Notes: a model not told the origin generated them from the sequence alone. A DNA stretch of 64,000 nt from CAVUFH01 sp963740835 (GCA_963740835.1 CAVUFH010000003.1:868001-932000), one strand, 5' to 3'. Positions 41,304-51,801 are shown, counted from the stretch's first letter. Made by a program: numbers and translations.

Positions 41304-43933
41304 CCACCACCTCGTCGCAGCCGGCGGGCGTGGAACCGGAGCAGAAGTCAACCGTCAGCGTCACGATCGACGACAAGGTCGTCGAGGCGCAGCCCGGCGA
41401 ACTGCTGATCAAGGTCGCGCAGGAGCACGGCGTGTACATCCCACGCTTCTGCTGGCACGAACGCATGCAGCCCGTCGGCATGTGCCGCATGTGCCTCGTC
41501 GAGATCGAAGGCGCGCGCGGGTTCCCGCCGGCGTGCACGACGCCCGTCACCGACGGCATGGTCTGCCACACGCAGTCCGACACCGTGAAGAAGATCCAAG
41601 ACGGCGTGCTCGAGTTCCTGCTCATCAACCATCCGCTCGATTGCCCCGTCTGCGACCGCGGCGGCGAGTGCCCACTCCAGGACCAGACACTGGCCTTCGG
41701 TCCGGGAGAGTCGCGCTTCGTCGAGGAGAAGCGCCACTGGGAGAAGCCGATCCGCCTGAGCGAACTGATCCTGCTCGACCGGGAACGCTGCATCCAGTGC
41801 GCACGCTGCACGCGCTTCGCGGACGAGATCGCGGGCGATCCGTTGATCGACTTCGTCGACCGGAGCGATCACACGCAAGTGCTGAATTTCGCCGACCAGC
41901 CGTTCGACTCGTACTTCTCGGGCAACACCGTGCAGATCTGTCCGGTCGGCGCGTTGACCGCGAGCCAGTACCGCTTCCGCGCCCGACCCTGGGACCTCGC
42001 GACCGCCGAGACCTCGTGTGTCACGTGCGCGGTCCAGTGCCGCGGTGCGCTGCAATCGTCGTCGAACCGCTTGGTGCGGCTGCTGGGCGTCGATTCCGAG
42101 CCCGTGAACCACGGTTGGCTGTGCGACAAGGGCCGGTACGGCATCGAGTGGGTGCACTCTGACGCGCGCATTCTCGACCCGATGGTGCGTCAGTCGGGCG
42201 AGCTCGCCGAGGTGTCGTGGCCCGAAGCGCTCGACGCGGCCGCGTCGGAGATCAAGCGCGTGCGCGACCTGCACGGACCCGATGCGATCGCCGTGCTCGG
42301 CGGCGCGCGCGGCACGAACGAGGACGCGTACGCGTGGGCACGGCTCGCGAAGGGCGTCATCGGCACGGACAACGTCGACGCGCAGCTCGGCGACGGCTTA
42401 CCCGCCGAGGTCGTCCTCGGACTCCCGCGCGCAGAGATCGCCGAGCTCGACACCGCGGCCGCGATCGTTCTGCTCGGTCCCGACCTGCAGGAGGAGCTCC
42501 CGGTCCTGTTCCTGCGCGTCAAGCGCGCGGCCAAGGAGCTCGGTGTCCCGCTCGTCGACCTCGCCCCGCTCGACCACGCGCTGACACCGTTCGCCGCGGC
42601 AGTTGGCCGGCTCGCGCCGGGCGCGGGCGTTGGAGCCGCGGAGCTGCAGCAGATCACCCAGGCCCGTGCAGACCGGCCGGGATCGGTCGTCGTCGTGCTC
42701 GGCCGCACCTCATTGGCGGAGTCGCCCGACGTCACCGTGGGATCGGCCCGCGCTCTCGCGGACCTCACGGACGTCCGCTTCTTGTCCGCACTGCGACGCG
42801 GGAACGTGCACGGCGCGCTCGGCGCCGGGCTGGCGCCCGGGTTGCTGCCGGGCCGCGTCGCGCTCGACGCCGGCGCGGAGTGGTTCACCGAGCACTGGGG
42901 TGCCACGCCCGCGGAACGCGGGCTGGACGCGGCCGGGATACTCGCCGCGGCCGCCGACGGCAAGATCCAGGTGCTCGTGCTGCTCGGGGCAGATCCGCTC
43001 TCCGACTTCCCCGATGCCGACCTCGCGCAGCGGGGCATCGACGGCGCCGGATTCGTGATCGCGGTCGATGGCTTCGTGTCCGACTCCACGCGCCGCGCAG
43101 ACGTGTTCCTTCCGTGCACGCTCTGGGGAGAGAAGACGGGCACGATCACGAATCTCGAGGACCGCGTGCAGCGCGTCGGCCGCAAGGTCGCGCCCGAGGG
43201 CACCGCGATGGACGACTGGCGGATCGCGGTCGAGCTCGCGTACCGGCTCGGCCGCGACTTCGACCTCGCCACCGTCGACGAAGTCGCCGACGAAGTGGCG
43301 CGCGTCGCGCCCGCGCAACTGGGCGCGAACGCCGCGCTGCTCCGGCGGGCGCGCGACGGCGTCGTCCTCCCGTTCCGCGAGCACGTCGACGAGATCGTGC
43401 TCCGGACCCGGGAGCTCTCCATCCTGTCCGAGGACGGGCAGGGAACGTCGTGGGATCCGATCAAGGTCGAGGGCGAAGCCGCGGCCGATGTCGGTGAGAA
43501 TCAAGACCCGCCGGTGGTCGACCCGGAACCCGACGTCGCGGCCACGGCGCCCGTCCCCGCGCTGCTCGCATGGGATCGCGACGCGCCCACGGTGAGCGTG
43601 CCGCCCCGGGACGGCTACGCGCTGCGACTCGTCGTCGGGCGGAAGCTGTACGACCACGGGCGCATCGTTAGCGAGACGCCCGCCTTCAGCCGGCTCGTTC
43701 CCAACAACGTGCTTCGCGTCAACCCCCACGACCTGGCTGCGCTCGGCGTCGACGACGGCACCGAGGTGAAGATCACCGCGGCCCGGGCGTCGCTGACGCG
43801 GCCCGTCGTCGGGGATCCGGCCGTACCCGTCGGCGTCGCCGCCATCGCGTTCCCTGCGGACGGCACCGGCCCGGCCTTGATCATCGACACTGCCGCGCCC
43901 GTCACCGATGTGCGTGTAGAAACCCTGCGATGA
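41300..43933 (+). CDS. nuoG: NADH-quinone oxidoreductase subunit G (operon 1)
   Basis: This large 75-kDa-type subunit of 877 residues links NADH oxidation to the rest of the arm. The N-terminal [2Fe-2S] ligands are in PRFCWHERMQPVGMCRMC and PACTTPV. The [4Fe-4S] ligands follow in CPVCDRGGEC and CIQCARCTRF, and a further cysteine set (TSCVTCAVQC) starts the molybdopterin-oxidoreductase-like domain, which is no longer catalytic. The C-terminal part includes an MGD-binding-like beta domain (LRVNPHDLAALGVDDG). Confidence 0.94.
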   Translation: MTTTSSQPAGVEPEQKSTVSVTIDDKVVEAQPGELLIKVAQEHGVYIPRFCWHERMQPVGMCRMCLVEIEGARGFPPACTTPVTDGMVCHTQSDTVKKIQDGVLEFLLINHPLDCPVCDRGGECPLQDQTLAFGPGESRFVEEKRHWEKPIRLSELILLDRERCIQCARCTRFADEIAGDPLIDFVDRSDHTQVLNFADQPFDSYFSGNTVQICPVGALTASQYRFRARPWDLATAETSCVTCAVQCRGALQSSSNRLVRLLGVDSEPVNHGWLCDKGRYGIEWVHSDARILDPMVRQSGELAEVSWPEALDAAASEIKRVRDLHGPDAIAVLGGARGTNEDAYAWARLAKGVIGTDNVDAQLGDGLPAEVVLGLPRAEIAELDTAAAIVLLGPDLQEELPVLFLRVKRAAKELGVPLVDLAPLDHALTPFAAAVGRLAPGAGVGAAELQQITQARADRPGSVVVVLGRTSLAESPDVTVGSARALADLTDVRFLSALRRGNVHGALGAGLAPGLLPGRVALDAGAEWFTEHWGATPAERGLDAAGILAAAADGKIQVLVLLGADPLSDFPDADLAQRGIDGAGFVIAVDGFVSDSTRRADVFLPCTLWGEKTGTITNLEDRVQRVGRKVAPEGTAMDDWRIAVELAYRLGRDFDLATVDEVADEVARVAPAQLGANAALLRRARDGVVLPFREHVDEIVLRTRELSILSEDGQGTSWDPIKVEGEAAADVGENQDPPVVDPEPDVAATAPVPALLAWDRDAPTVSVPPRDGYALRLVVGRKLYDHGRIVSETPAFSRLVPNNVLRVNPHDLAALGVDDGTEVKITAARASLTRPVVGDPAVPVGVAAIAFPADGTGPALIIDTAAPVTDVRVETLR

Positions 43934-45138
43934 GTCCGGTGCTGGCGCTCGACCCGCTGTTCAACAACGGTGACATCACCTGGTCCGTGTTCGCGGTCGT
44001 GCTGATCAAGGTCGTCGTCGCGTTCGCGCTCTTGCTCGTTTCGGTGATGCTGTACATCTGGGGGCTGCGCAAGGTCATCGCCGACATGCAGAACCGCATC
44101 GGCCCGAACCGCGCCGGGCCGTACGGCGTGTTGCAGACGTTGGCCGACGGCATCAAGTTGTTCTTCAAGGAGCAGTCGATCCCGTCTTCCGCGGATCGTC
44201 CGGTCTTTCGCCTCGCACCGTACCTGTCGCTGCTTCCCGCGTTCTTGATGTTCTGCATCATCCCGATCGGCGGCGAGGTGTCGATCCTCGGTCACCACAC
44301 GTTCCTGCAGGTCGCCGATCTCCCGATCGGCGCGCTGTGGATCCTCGCGATGTCGGGCATCGGCGTCTACGGGATCATGCTCGCGGGTTGGGCATCGGGC
44401 TCGAAGTACCCATTGCTCGGTTCGGTGCGCGCCACCGCGCAGCTGCTCTCGTACGAAGCTGCGTTCGGTCTCGCGGTCCTCGGCGTCCTCATCCAGGCAG
44501 GCACGCTCTCGACGCGCGCGATCGTCGACAAGCAAGCGGGCATGAGCTGGCACGGGTTCCTGACCGACTGGTACTGGATCCCGGCAATCGTTCCGTTCAT
44601 CATCTTTCTCATCGCGGCGTTGGCCGAGACCAACCACCCGCCTTTCGACCTCGTCGAGGCCGAGCAAGAGCTCGTCGGCGGGTTCAACACTGAGTACACG
44701 GGCATCCGGTTCGCGATCTTCTTCCTCGCCGAGTTCATGAACGTCATCACGATGTCGGCGGTCGCGGTCACGTTGTTCCTGGGCGGCCCGAACGGTCCCG
44801 GGCTCGGGTTCCTCAGCGAAAACGGTTTCGTGAACGTCTGGATCATGCCGGTGTTCTGGTTCATGGCGAAGGTGCTCGCGCTGCTCTTCTGCACTGTGTG
44901 GGTGCGCGCGTCGCTGCCGCGCATGCGCTACGACCGGCTCATGTCGCTCGGTTGGAAGTACCTGATCGAGATCGCGATTCTCTGGGCGCTTGTCTCCGCG
45001 GCGCTCGTGGTCGCACGAGATCAGGACTGGAACGTCTGGATCGCGGCACCGGCCGCCGCGGGCGCGGCGCTGCTCGCGTTCGGTGTCCTCTACCTCGCGA
45101 TGCCGAAGGCGGGCGAGCAGCTGGAGGAGTTCCGCTGA
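43930..45138 (+). CDS. nuoH: NADH-quinone oxidoreductase subunit H (operon 1)
   Basis: This eight-helix membrane subunit connects the quinone cavity with the proton channels. It has 402 residues. The conserved RIGPNRAGPYGVLQTLADGIKL segment and the acidic loop HPPFDLVEAEQELVGGFNTEY are present. It overlaps nuoG by 4 bases (ATGA) and nuoI by one base. Confidence 0.95.
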   Translation: MSPVLALDPLFNNGDITWSVFAVVLIKVVVAFALLLVSVMLYIWGLRKVIADMQNRIGPNRAGPYGVLQTLADGIKLFFKEQSIPSSADRPVFRLAPYLSLLPAFLMFCIIPIGGEVSILGHHTFLQVADLPIGALWILAMSGIGVYGIMLAGWASGSKYPLLGSVRATAQLLSYEAAFGLAVLGVLIQAGTLSTRAIVDKQAGMSWHGFLTDWYWIPAIVPFIIFLIAALAETNHPPFDLVEAEQELVGGFNTEYTGIRFAIFFLAEFMNVITMSAVAVTLFLGGPNGPGLGFLSENGFVNVWIMPVFWFMAKVLALLFCTVWVRASLPRMRYDRLMSLGWKYLIEIAILWALVSAALVVARDQDWNVWIAAPAAAGAALLAFGVLYLAMPKAGEQLEEFR

Positions 45139-45773
45139 TGAGCCGCATTTCCGGGTTCTGGGTCACGCTGCGACAGATGGGCAAGCCGCGCCTCACGACG
45201 GAATATCCCGCCGTGAAGTCGGAGAAGCCGCCGCGCCAGCACGGCCGTCACGTCCTCAACCGGTACGAGGACGGCATGGAGAAGTGCATCGGCTGCGAGC
45301 TGTGCGCGGGCGTGTGCCCCGCGCGATGCATCTACGTCCGTGGCGCCGACAACCCGATCGACGATCCGGTGTCGCCAGGTGAGCGGTACGGCTTCGTCTA
45401 CGAGATCAACTACCTCCGTTGCATCCACTGCGATCTCTGCGTCGAGGCGTGCCCGACCGAAGCGATCACCGAGACGAAGCTCTTCGAGTTCTCGTTCGCC
45501 AACCGCGCCGACGCGATATACACCAAGGACGAGTTGCTCGTCGGCGACGACGGTCGCGCGAAGCGACTGCCGTGGGAGCTCTGGCTCGGCGGCGAGGACG
45601 ACGACACCAGCGCGTGGATGCGCGCGACCTCGTCGTCCGGGAGCGCGGCCTACGAGGGTCGCGTCAACTGGTCGGGCGAGCTCGGCTTCGGCGTCCGCCC
45701 GCCGGAGGAGCACACGGAACTGCCCGCGAGCGCCACGGAGCCACCCGACGCCCCGCCGGAGCAGCCCGTCTGA
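45138..45773 (+). CDS. nuoI: NADH-quinone oxidoreductase subunit I (operon 1)
   Basis: This 23-kDa-type ferredoxin subunit has 211 residues. Two [4Fe-4S] motifs are present, KCIGCELCAGVCPARC and RCIHCDLCVEACPTEA. A long acidic and proline-rich C-terminal tail (about residues 140-211) goes beyond the usual length. The ATG overlaps the nuoH stop. Confidence 0.94.
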   Translation: MSRISGFWVTLRQMGKPRLTTEYPAVKSEKPPRQHGRHVLNRYEDGMEKCIGCELCAGVCPARCIYVRGADNPIDDPVSPGERYGFVYEINYLRCIHCDLCVEACPTEAITETKLFEFSFANRADAIYTKDELLVGDDGRAKRLPWELWLGGEDDDTSAWMRATSSSGSAAYEGRVNWSGELGFGVRPPEEHTELPASATEPPDAPPEQPV

Positions 45774-46317
45774 TGGATGCCGTCATCTTCTTCGTGTGTG
45801 CCGCCGCGGCGCTGGTCGGGCGCGGTCGGGGTCGATCATCTCCCGCAACCCGGTCCACTCGGCGCTGTGGTTGCTGCTCACGATGCTCACGATGGCTGTG
45901 TTCTTCCTCATGCAGGACGCCGATCTCGTCGCGATCATCCAGATCGTCGTCTACGCGAGTGCGATCGTCGTGCTGTTCCTCTTCGTGATCACGCTGCTCG
46001 GTGTGGACCAGCACGAGTCGCTCACCGAACCCATCCGGTTCCAGCGGCCGCTCGCGCTCGCGCTCGGCGCGCTGCTCCTGGCGCAGGTGATCGCGATCGC
46101 GGGCAACGACTGGGCGACCGGTGCCCACTCGTCCACCGCGCCGCTCGAAGGTGCCCGTTCCGGCAACGTGCAGTCCCTCGCGCGCGCGTTGTTCACCGAC
46201 TACATCTGGGCATTCGAGATCACCGCGGTGCTGTTGGTGATCGCGGTCGTCGGCGGTGTCGTGCTCGCCCGTCGCAGCAGCCACTCGCCCGTCCCCAACC
46301 GCGGCGAAGAGCTGTAG
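45773..46317 (+). CDS. nuoJ: NADH-quinone oxidoreductase subunit J (operon 1), frameshifted
   Basis: This five-helix membrane subunit is read in more than one frame. It starts at ATG 45773 (MDAVIFFVCAAAALVG) and continues after about 45835 in another frame as IISRNPVHSALWLLLT and DLVAIIQIVVYASAIVVLFL to the stop at 46317. The smallest repair is removal of one G from GGG at 45818-45820 and one from GGGG at 45828-45831, giving ALVGAVGSIISRNP. Both edits fall in G runs, so sequencing error is likely. Without repair the subunit would be lost. Confidence 0.85.
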
Positions 46318-46322
46318 CTGTT

Positions 46323-46646
46323 GTGACGATCCTCGCCGCACTCGAGATCACGCCGGCCTACTACTTGATCCTGGCCGCGATCCTGTTCACGACCGGTGGC
46401 GTCGGGCTGTTGCTGCGGCGGAACACGCTCGTGATGTTCATGTGCATTGAACTGATGCTCAACGCCGCGAACCTGACGTTCGTCACGTTTGCCAAAGCGC
46501 TCGACGACATCGGAGGCCAGGCGATCGTCTTCTTCACGCTCGTCGTCGCGGCGGCCGAAGTGGCCGTCGGCCTCGCGATCATCGTGGCCATCTTCCGGCG
46601 TCGTCAGAACGTGACCGCCGACGACGTGCACGTCCTCAAGGGCTGA
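46323..46646 (+). CDS. nuoK: NADH-quinone oxidoreductase subunit K (operon 1)
   Basis: This small three-helix subunit of 107 residues has the conserved glutamate-bearing helices CIELMLNAANLTFV and VVAAAEVAVGLAIIVA. GTG at 46323 is used, 5 bases after the nuoJ stop. It lies in normal nuo order before nuoL. Confidence 0.93.
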   Translation: MTILAALEITPAYYLILAAILFTTGGVGLLLRRNTLVMFMCIELMLNAANLTFVTFAKALDDIGGQAIVFFTLVVAAAEVAVGLAIIVAIFRRRQNVTADDVHVLKG

Positions 46647-46655
46647 CCAGGAGAC

Positions 46656-48695
46656 ATGGACGCTCGCGATCTTCTCGATCTTGCGTGGGTGATACCCGTC
46701 ATCCCGGCCGTCGGTGCCGTCGTGCTGCTGTTGTTCGGCAAGCGCATCGGAGAGCCGCGCGCGGGCTGGCTCGCGACCGGGCTCATGGCGCTCACGTTCA
46801 TCGCCAGCGTGATCGCGTTCCTCGCGCTGCTCTCGCTCGAACCAGAAGCGCGGCACAACGTCAGCAACGGCTTCACCTGGTTGCAGGCGGGCGGCTTCAG
46901 GGTCGACTTCCGCTTCCTCGTGGATCCGCTGTCGACCACGATGATCCTCTTCATCACGGGCGTCGGCACGCTGATCCACCTCTACGCCATCGGGTACATG
47001 CACGGCGATCCGCGGTTCAGCCGCTTCTTCGCGTACATGAACCTCTTCGCGGCCGCGATGCTCGTCCTGGTGCTCGGCTCGAGCTTCCTGCTCACGTTCC
47101 TGGGCTGGGAAGGCGTCGGCCTCTGCTCGTACCTGCTCGTCTCGTTCTGGTTCGAGCGCAACCGCGCCGCCGTCGCCGGCAAGAAGGCGTTCGTCACGAA
47201 CCGCGTCGGTGACGTCGGCTTCATGCTCGCGATGTTCCTCATCTTCTCGAAGCTCGGCACGCTCGACTACGCGGCTTCGGGCGCGGCGTCGCACCTCTCG
47301 CAGGGCACCGTCACCGCGATTGCCTTGCTGCTCCTCCTCGGCGCCATCGGCAAGAGCGCCCAGATTCCGTTGCACGTCTGGCTGCCGGACGCGATGGAGG
47401 GTCCCACCCCGGTCTCCGCACTGATCCACGCGGCCACGATGGTGACGGCCGGCGTGTTCCTCGTGTGCCGGGCCCACCCGTTCTTCGAGGCTTCCCACGA
47501 CGCCGGTACCGTCGCCGCCTGGATCGGCGCGATCACCGCCCTCCTCGCGGCGTCGGTCGGCCTCGCGCAGAACGACATCAAGCGCGTGCTCGCGTACTCG
47601 ACGATCAGCCAGCTCGGCTACATGTTCCTCGCGGTCGGCGTCGGCGCGTACTCCGCGGCGATGTTCCACATGATCACCCACGCGTTCTTCAAGGCGCTGT
47701 TGTTCCTCGGGGCTGGTTCGGTGATCCACGGCATGCACAACGAACAGGACATGCGCCGGATGGGCGCGTTGCGCAAGTGGATGCCGATCACGGCGGGCAC
47801 GTTCATCGTCGGCTGGCTTGCGATCGCCGGCATCGTCCCGCTGTCGGGCTTCTGGTCGAAGGACGAGATCCTCGCCTCGGCGTGGGCGAGTCACGACTAC
47901 GCGCTGTGGGCGGTCGGCGTGGTCGCCGCGGTCATCACCGCGTTCTACATGACGCGCCAGGTGTATCTCGTCTTCTATGGCAACGAGCGATGGTCGACGC
48001 CGCCCGAAGCGCTCGTCGCGGTGTCCGGTGGCGATGGGCCGGCGGTCGCGCAAGAGGCGGCCTTCGAGACCCCGGTGCACGATGACGACACAGCCGGCGC
48101 CGGATCGCACGAGGACCACGTCCCGCAACCCCACGAATCGCCCTGGTTGATGACGGTCCCACTCGTCGTGCTCGCCGGTCTGGCCCTGCTCGGTGGCCTC
48201 TTCAACCTGCCGTTCCGAACCCAGAGCTTCGACGTCCTCACCCGGTGGCTCGAACCTGTCTTCCGCGGCGTGCAACAGCCCGAGGTCAGCTCGTTCGGTC
48301 TCGGGTTCGCGCTGTCGACGATCGCGTTGGTCGCGGCAGTGTGCGGCATCGTGCTCGGCCGCGCGTTCTATCGAAGCGGGCTGCCCGCGAACGGCGAAGA
48401 CCCTGTGGCGAAACGGCTCGGTCCGTTCGCCAGGGTGCTGGCCAACGCGTACTACTTCGACCTCGGCGTCTCCAGACTCGTGAGCGGCCCGGTCACCGCG
48501 TTCGCCCGTTTCCTCAGCGACGACGTCGACCGGAAAGGGATCGACGGCGCGGTCAACGGCATCGCGCACGGCTTCCGCGCGGCCGGGAGCGGCCTGCGCC
48601 GGATCCAGACCGGGCTGGTGCGGAACTACGCGCTCGGCATCGTCTTCGGCGCGGTTCTCCTGGTCGGCTACATGTTCGTGCGGGCGGTGTCGTAG
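46656..48695 (+). CDS. nuoL: NADH-quinone oxidoreductase subunit L (operon 1)
   Basis: This antiporter-like subunit of 679 residues ends the membrane arm. It has about 15 helices. Landmarks are the conserved FLGWEGVGLCSYLLVSFW (channel glutamate), IPLHVWLPDAMEGPTPVSAL (channel lysine region) and LAYSTISQLGYMFLAVG. The C-terminal lateral helix and its anchor follow the hydrophilic stretch at about residues 450-490. Confidence 0.95.
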   Translation: MDARDLLDLAWVIPVIPAVGAVVLLLFGKRIGEPRAGWLATGLMALTFIASVIAFLALLSLEPEARHNVSNGFTWLQAGGFRVDFRFLVDPLSTTMILFITGVGTLIHLYAIGYMHGDPRFSRFFAYMNLFAAAMLVLVLGSSFLLTFLGWEGVGLCSYLLVSFWFERNRAAVAGKKAFVTNRVGDVGFMLAMFLIFSKLGTLDYAASGAASHLSQGTVTAIALLLLLGAIGKSAQIPLHVWLPDAMEGPTPVSALIHAATMVTAGVFLVCRAHPFFEASHDAGTVAAWIGAITALLAASVGLAQNDIKRVLAYSTISQLGYMFLAVGVGAYSAAMFHMITHAFFKALLFLGAGSVIHGMHNEQDMRRMGALRKWMPITAGTFIVGWLAIAGIVPLSGFWSKDEILASAWASHDYALWAVGVVAAVITAFYMTRQVYLVFYGNERWSTPPEALVAVSGGDGPAVAQEAAFETPVHDDDTAGAGSHEDHVPQPHESPWLMTVPLVVLAGLALLGGLFNLPFRTQSFDVLTRWLEPVFRGVQQPEVSSFGLGFALSTIALVAAVCGIVLGRAFYRSGLPANGEDPVAKRLGPFARVLANAYYFDLGVSRLVSGPVTAFARFLSDDVDRKGIDGAVNGIAHGFRAAGSGLRRIQTGLVRNYALGIVFGAVLLVGYMFVRAVS

Positions 48696-50251
48696 TGGAC
48701 TTCCCGATCCTCACGACGCTGATCGTCCTTCCTGCGATCGGCGCGCTGATCACGGTGCTGATGCCGGACGACCGCCCCGAGCTGGCACGCGCGACGGGCT
48801 ACGCGGCGAGCGTCGCGACGTTCGCGATCGCGATCTACTTGGTGTTCGACTTCGACCGCGGCGACGCCGGCTACCAGTTCCTCTCGAGCCACGCGTGGAT
48901 GGAGCCACTCGGGGTGCGGTGGACCGTCGGCGTCGACGGCATCAGCTTGTTCATGGTCGCGTTGACCGCGCTGCTCATCCCGATCGGGTTGCTCGCGTCG
49001 GCCGACATCCAACGGTCCAAGTCGTTCATCGCGTGGATGCTGCTGCTCGAGGCCGCCCTCATCGGCGTGTTCCTCGCGCTCGACCTCATCTTGTTCTTCG
49101 TGTTCTTCGAGGTCGTGCTGGTACCGATGTATTTCCTGATCGCGGGCTGGGGCCACGACAACCGGCGCTATGCCGCGATGAAGTTCTTCCTGTTCACGCA
49201 AGCCGGTTCCGCGTTCCTCTTCGTCGGCATCCTCTCGGTCGCGTTCCTGCATCGCAGCGCGAAGGGATTTCTCACGTTCGACACGCGGACGCTGACGGCA
49301 TGGGCATCATCGAGCGGCGCGCTGTCGAGCGGGACGGCGAAGTGGCTGTTCCTCGCGTTCGTGATCGCGTTCGCGGTGAAGGTGCCGTTGTTCCCGCTGC
49401 ACACCTGGCTCCCGGACGCGCACACGGACGCGCCGACCGCCGGCTCGGTCGTGCTCGCCGGCGTCCTGCTCAAGATGGGTACCTACGGGCTGCTGCGCTT
49501 CGCCATCCCGATGTTTCCCCAGGCGGCCGTGGACCTGGCGCCGCTGCTGCTCGTGACGGCCGTGATCGGTATCACGTACGGCGCGATCGTCGCGACGATG
49601 CAACCGAACTTGAAGCGCGTCGTCGCGTATTCGTCGGTCGCACACCTCGGATTCGTGGTGCTGGGCTTCTTCGCCCTTACCCAACAGAGCATCCAGGGCG
49701 GTTTGTTCGTGATGCTCTCGCACGGGCTCACGACCGGTGCCTTGTTCCTTCTCGTCGGGATGTTGTACGAGCGCCGCCACACGTACGCGATCGCCGACTA
49801 CAAGGGTTTGTGGAAGGCGATCCCGATCTTTGGCGGCCTGTTCGTCATCGCGACGTTCGCGTCGATCGGGCTTCCCGGTTTCTCCGGGTTCATCGGTGAG
49901 TTCCTGGCCCTGCTCGGTGGCTTCCTCACCAGCCGGTGGTACGTCGTCGTCGCGACCACCGGGGTCATCCTCGCCGCGGTCTACATGCTCTGGGCGGTCC
50001 AGCGGACGCTCACCGGCGAACCCGACGGCGACAACCTGACGATGCGCGAGGTGTCGCTCCGCGAGATCTGCACGGTCGTGCCGCTCCTCGGGCTCTCACT
50101 GTTCCTCGGCTTCTACCCGAAGCCGGTGCTGGATCGGGTGCAGCCTTCGGTCGAGCGCCTCATACACCACGTCGAAGACCACAGCGACTACAAGGAGCCC
50201 GCGGTCAGCAACGAAGGGCCGGCCGTCGCGACGAACGAGGGGGACAAGTGA
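48695..50251 (+). CDS. nuoM: NADH-quinone oxidoreductase subunit M (operon 1)
   Basis: This antiporter-like membrane subunit of 518 residues has the motifs FFVFFEVVLVPMYFLI, FPLHTWLPDAHTDAPTAGSV and RVVAYSSVAHLGFVVLG. The GTG start at 48695 shares one base with the nuoL stop; it overlaps nuoN by 4 bases. Confidence 0.95.
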   Translation: MDFPILTTLIVLPAIGALITVLMPDDRPELARATGYAASVATFAIAIYLVFDFDRGDAGYQFLSSHAWMEPLGVRWTVGVDGISLFMVALTALLIPIGLLASADIQRSKSFIAWMLLLEAALIGVFLALDLILFFVFFEVVLVPMYFLIAGWGHDNRRYAAMKFFLFTQAGSAFLFVGILSVAFLHRSAKGFLTFDTRTLTAWASSSGALSSGTAKWLFLAFVIAFAVKVPLFPLHTWLPDAHTDAPTAGSVVLAGVLLKMGTYGLLRFAIPMFPQAAVDLAPLLLVTAVIGITYGAIVATMQPNLKRVVAYSSVAHLGFVVLGFFALTQQSIQGGLFVMLSHGLTTGALFLLVGMLYERRHTYAIADYKGLWKAIPIFGGLFVIATFASIGLPGFSGFIGEFLALLGGFLTSRWYVVVATTGVILAAVYMLWAVQRTLTGEPDGDNLTMREVSLREICTVVPLLGLSLFLGFYPKPVLDRVQPSVERLIHHVEDHSDYKEPAVSNEGPAVATNEGDK

Positions 50252-51801
50252 CCGGGTTCCTCGCGCAGGCGACGGAGCCGATCCGCACGCCCTCGATCGA
50301 CTGGTTGGCGATCGCGCCGTACATCGCGCTGTTCGGCGCCGCGCTCGTGATCGTGTTGGGCAAGGCGTTGCTACGGGGACGGTCGTGGCTCCAGGAAGCC
50401 GCGCTGCTCGTCGCGTGCCTGGGCGTCCTGACCTCCGGCGTGTTCGTCTTCGTGCAGTGGCACATCGTCGACCGCGACGGGCCGTACCAGGCCATTGCGG
50501 GCATGGTCGCGGTCGACGGCTTCGCGGTCTTCGTGATGACCGTCGTCCTGCTCTCGACGCTGCTCGCGCTGTTCCTCGCCGCGGGTTATCTCGAACGCGA
50601 GCAACTCGAGGGGCCCGAGTACTACGCGCTGATGCTCTGCTCGGCGACCGGCATGATGCTGATGGCATCCGCGAACGACCTGATCATCGTGTTCCTCGCG
50701 CTCGAGATCCTCTCGATCGCGTTGTACGTCCTCGCGGCGTTCGACCGAAGGCGACTCACTTCGCAAGAAGCGGGCCTGAAGTACTTCCTCCTGGGCTCGT
50801 TCTCCTCGGCGATCTTCCTCTACGGCGTCGCGCTCGTGTACGGCGCGACGGGTAGCACGAACCTCACCAAGATCGCCGACTTCCTTGCGAACACCACGCT
50901 CCTCGATGACGGCGTGCTGGTGCTCGGCATCGCGCTGATGCTCGTCGGTCTCGCGTTCAAGGTCGCGGCGGCGCCCTTCCACATGTGGACGCCTGACGTG
51001 TACCAGGGTGCGCCGACTCCCGTGACTGCGTTCATGGCCGGCGCGACGAAGGCAGCCGCGTTCGGCGCGATGTTGCGCGTGCTGCTCGGCGCGTTCGACC
51101 TGTATCGCGTCGACTGGCGCCCGGAGATCTGGGGCCTGGCGGTCCTCTCCCTGTTCGTCGGCTCTCTCGCCGCGCTCGTGCAGACCGACGTGAAACGGAT
51201 GCTCGCCTACTCGTCGATCAGTCACGCGGGCTACATCCTGATCGGCGTACAGGCCGCGACGAGGCAAGGAACGAGCGCCGCGCTCTTCTATTTGATGGCC
51301 TACGCGCTGATGGTCTTCGGCGCCTTCGCCGTCGTCAGCGTGGTGGCTCGCAACCACGACGATGACCACTCGCTCGCCTCGTACCGCGGCCTCGCAGCCC
51401 GACAACCCATGCTGGCGGGCCTGCTGACCCTGTTCCTGCTGGCGCAGGCCGGCGTGCCGCTCACGGGTGGGTTCGTGGCCAAGCTCTCCGTGTTCGACGC
51501 GGCGGTCGACGCCGGGCAGTACTCGCTCGCGTTGATCGGGATGCTCACGGCCGTCATCGGCGCGTTCATCTACTTGCGCATCGTGCTCACGATGTACGCC
51601 CCGGAGCCGCTTGCCGAAGGCGCCGACGACACGGAAGCCGATGCGCTCGGCGCTGGTGGCAACAAGACGGCGCGCCGGTTGCGCGTCGACTCCGGCACCA
51701 AGGTCGCGCTCGCGATCGCGGCGGCGGGTGTGCTGTTCCTCGGCGTCCTGCCGAACGTCGTGCTCGAGTTCGCGCGGGACGCGACTCAACTCTTGCGCTG
51801 A
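50248..51801 (+). CDS. nuoN: NADH-quinone oxidoreductase subunit N (operon 1)
   Basis: This last antiporter-like subunit of the first complex I has 517 residues. Visible motifs are FLALEILSIALYVLAAF, KVAAAPFHMWTPDVYQGAPT and RMLAYSSISHAGYILIG. The GTG start overlaps the nuoM stop (GTGA). The stop codon and last codons form the first copy of a 22-bp tandem repeat. Confidence 0.95.
   Translation: MTGFLAQATEPIRTPSIDWLAIAPYIALFGAALVIVLGKALLRGRSWLQEAALLVACLGVLTSGVFVFVQWHIVDRDGPYQAIAGMVAVDGFAVFVMTVVLLSTLLALFLAAGYLEREQLEGPEYYALMLCSATGMMLMASANDLIIVFLALEILSIALYVLAAFDRRRLTSQEAGLKYFLLGSFSSAIFLYGVALVYGATGSTNLTKIADFLANTTLLDDGVLVLGIALMLVGLAFKVAAAPFHMWTPDVYQGAPTPVTAFMAGATKAAAFGAMLRVLLGAFDLYRVDWRPEIWGLAVLSLFVGSLAALVQTDVKRMLAYSSISHAGYILIGVQAATRQGTSAALFYLMAYALMVFGAFAVVSVVARNHDDDHSLASYRGLAARQPMLAGLLTLFLLAQAGVPLTGGFVAKLSVFDAAVDAGQYSLALIGMLTAVIGAFIYLRIVLTMYAPEPLAEGADDTEADALGAGGNKTARRLRVDSGTKVALAIAAAGVLFLGVLPNVVLEFARDATQLLR

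Noticed and set aside
46200..48569. A 789-residue open frame on the minus strand opposite nuoL1
   Set aside because: It is antisense to a complete NuoL gene, is full of charged Arg/Glu/Asp residues typical of shadow frames in GC-rich DNA, and shows no domain.
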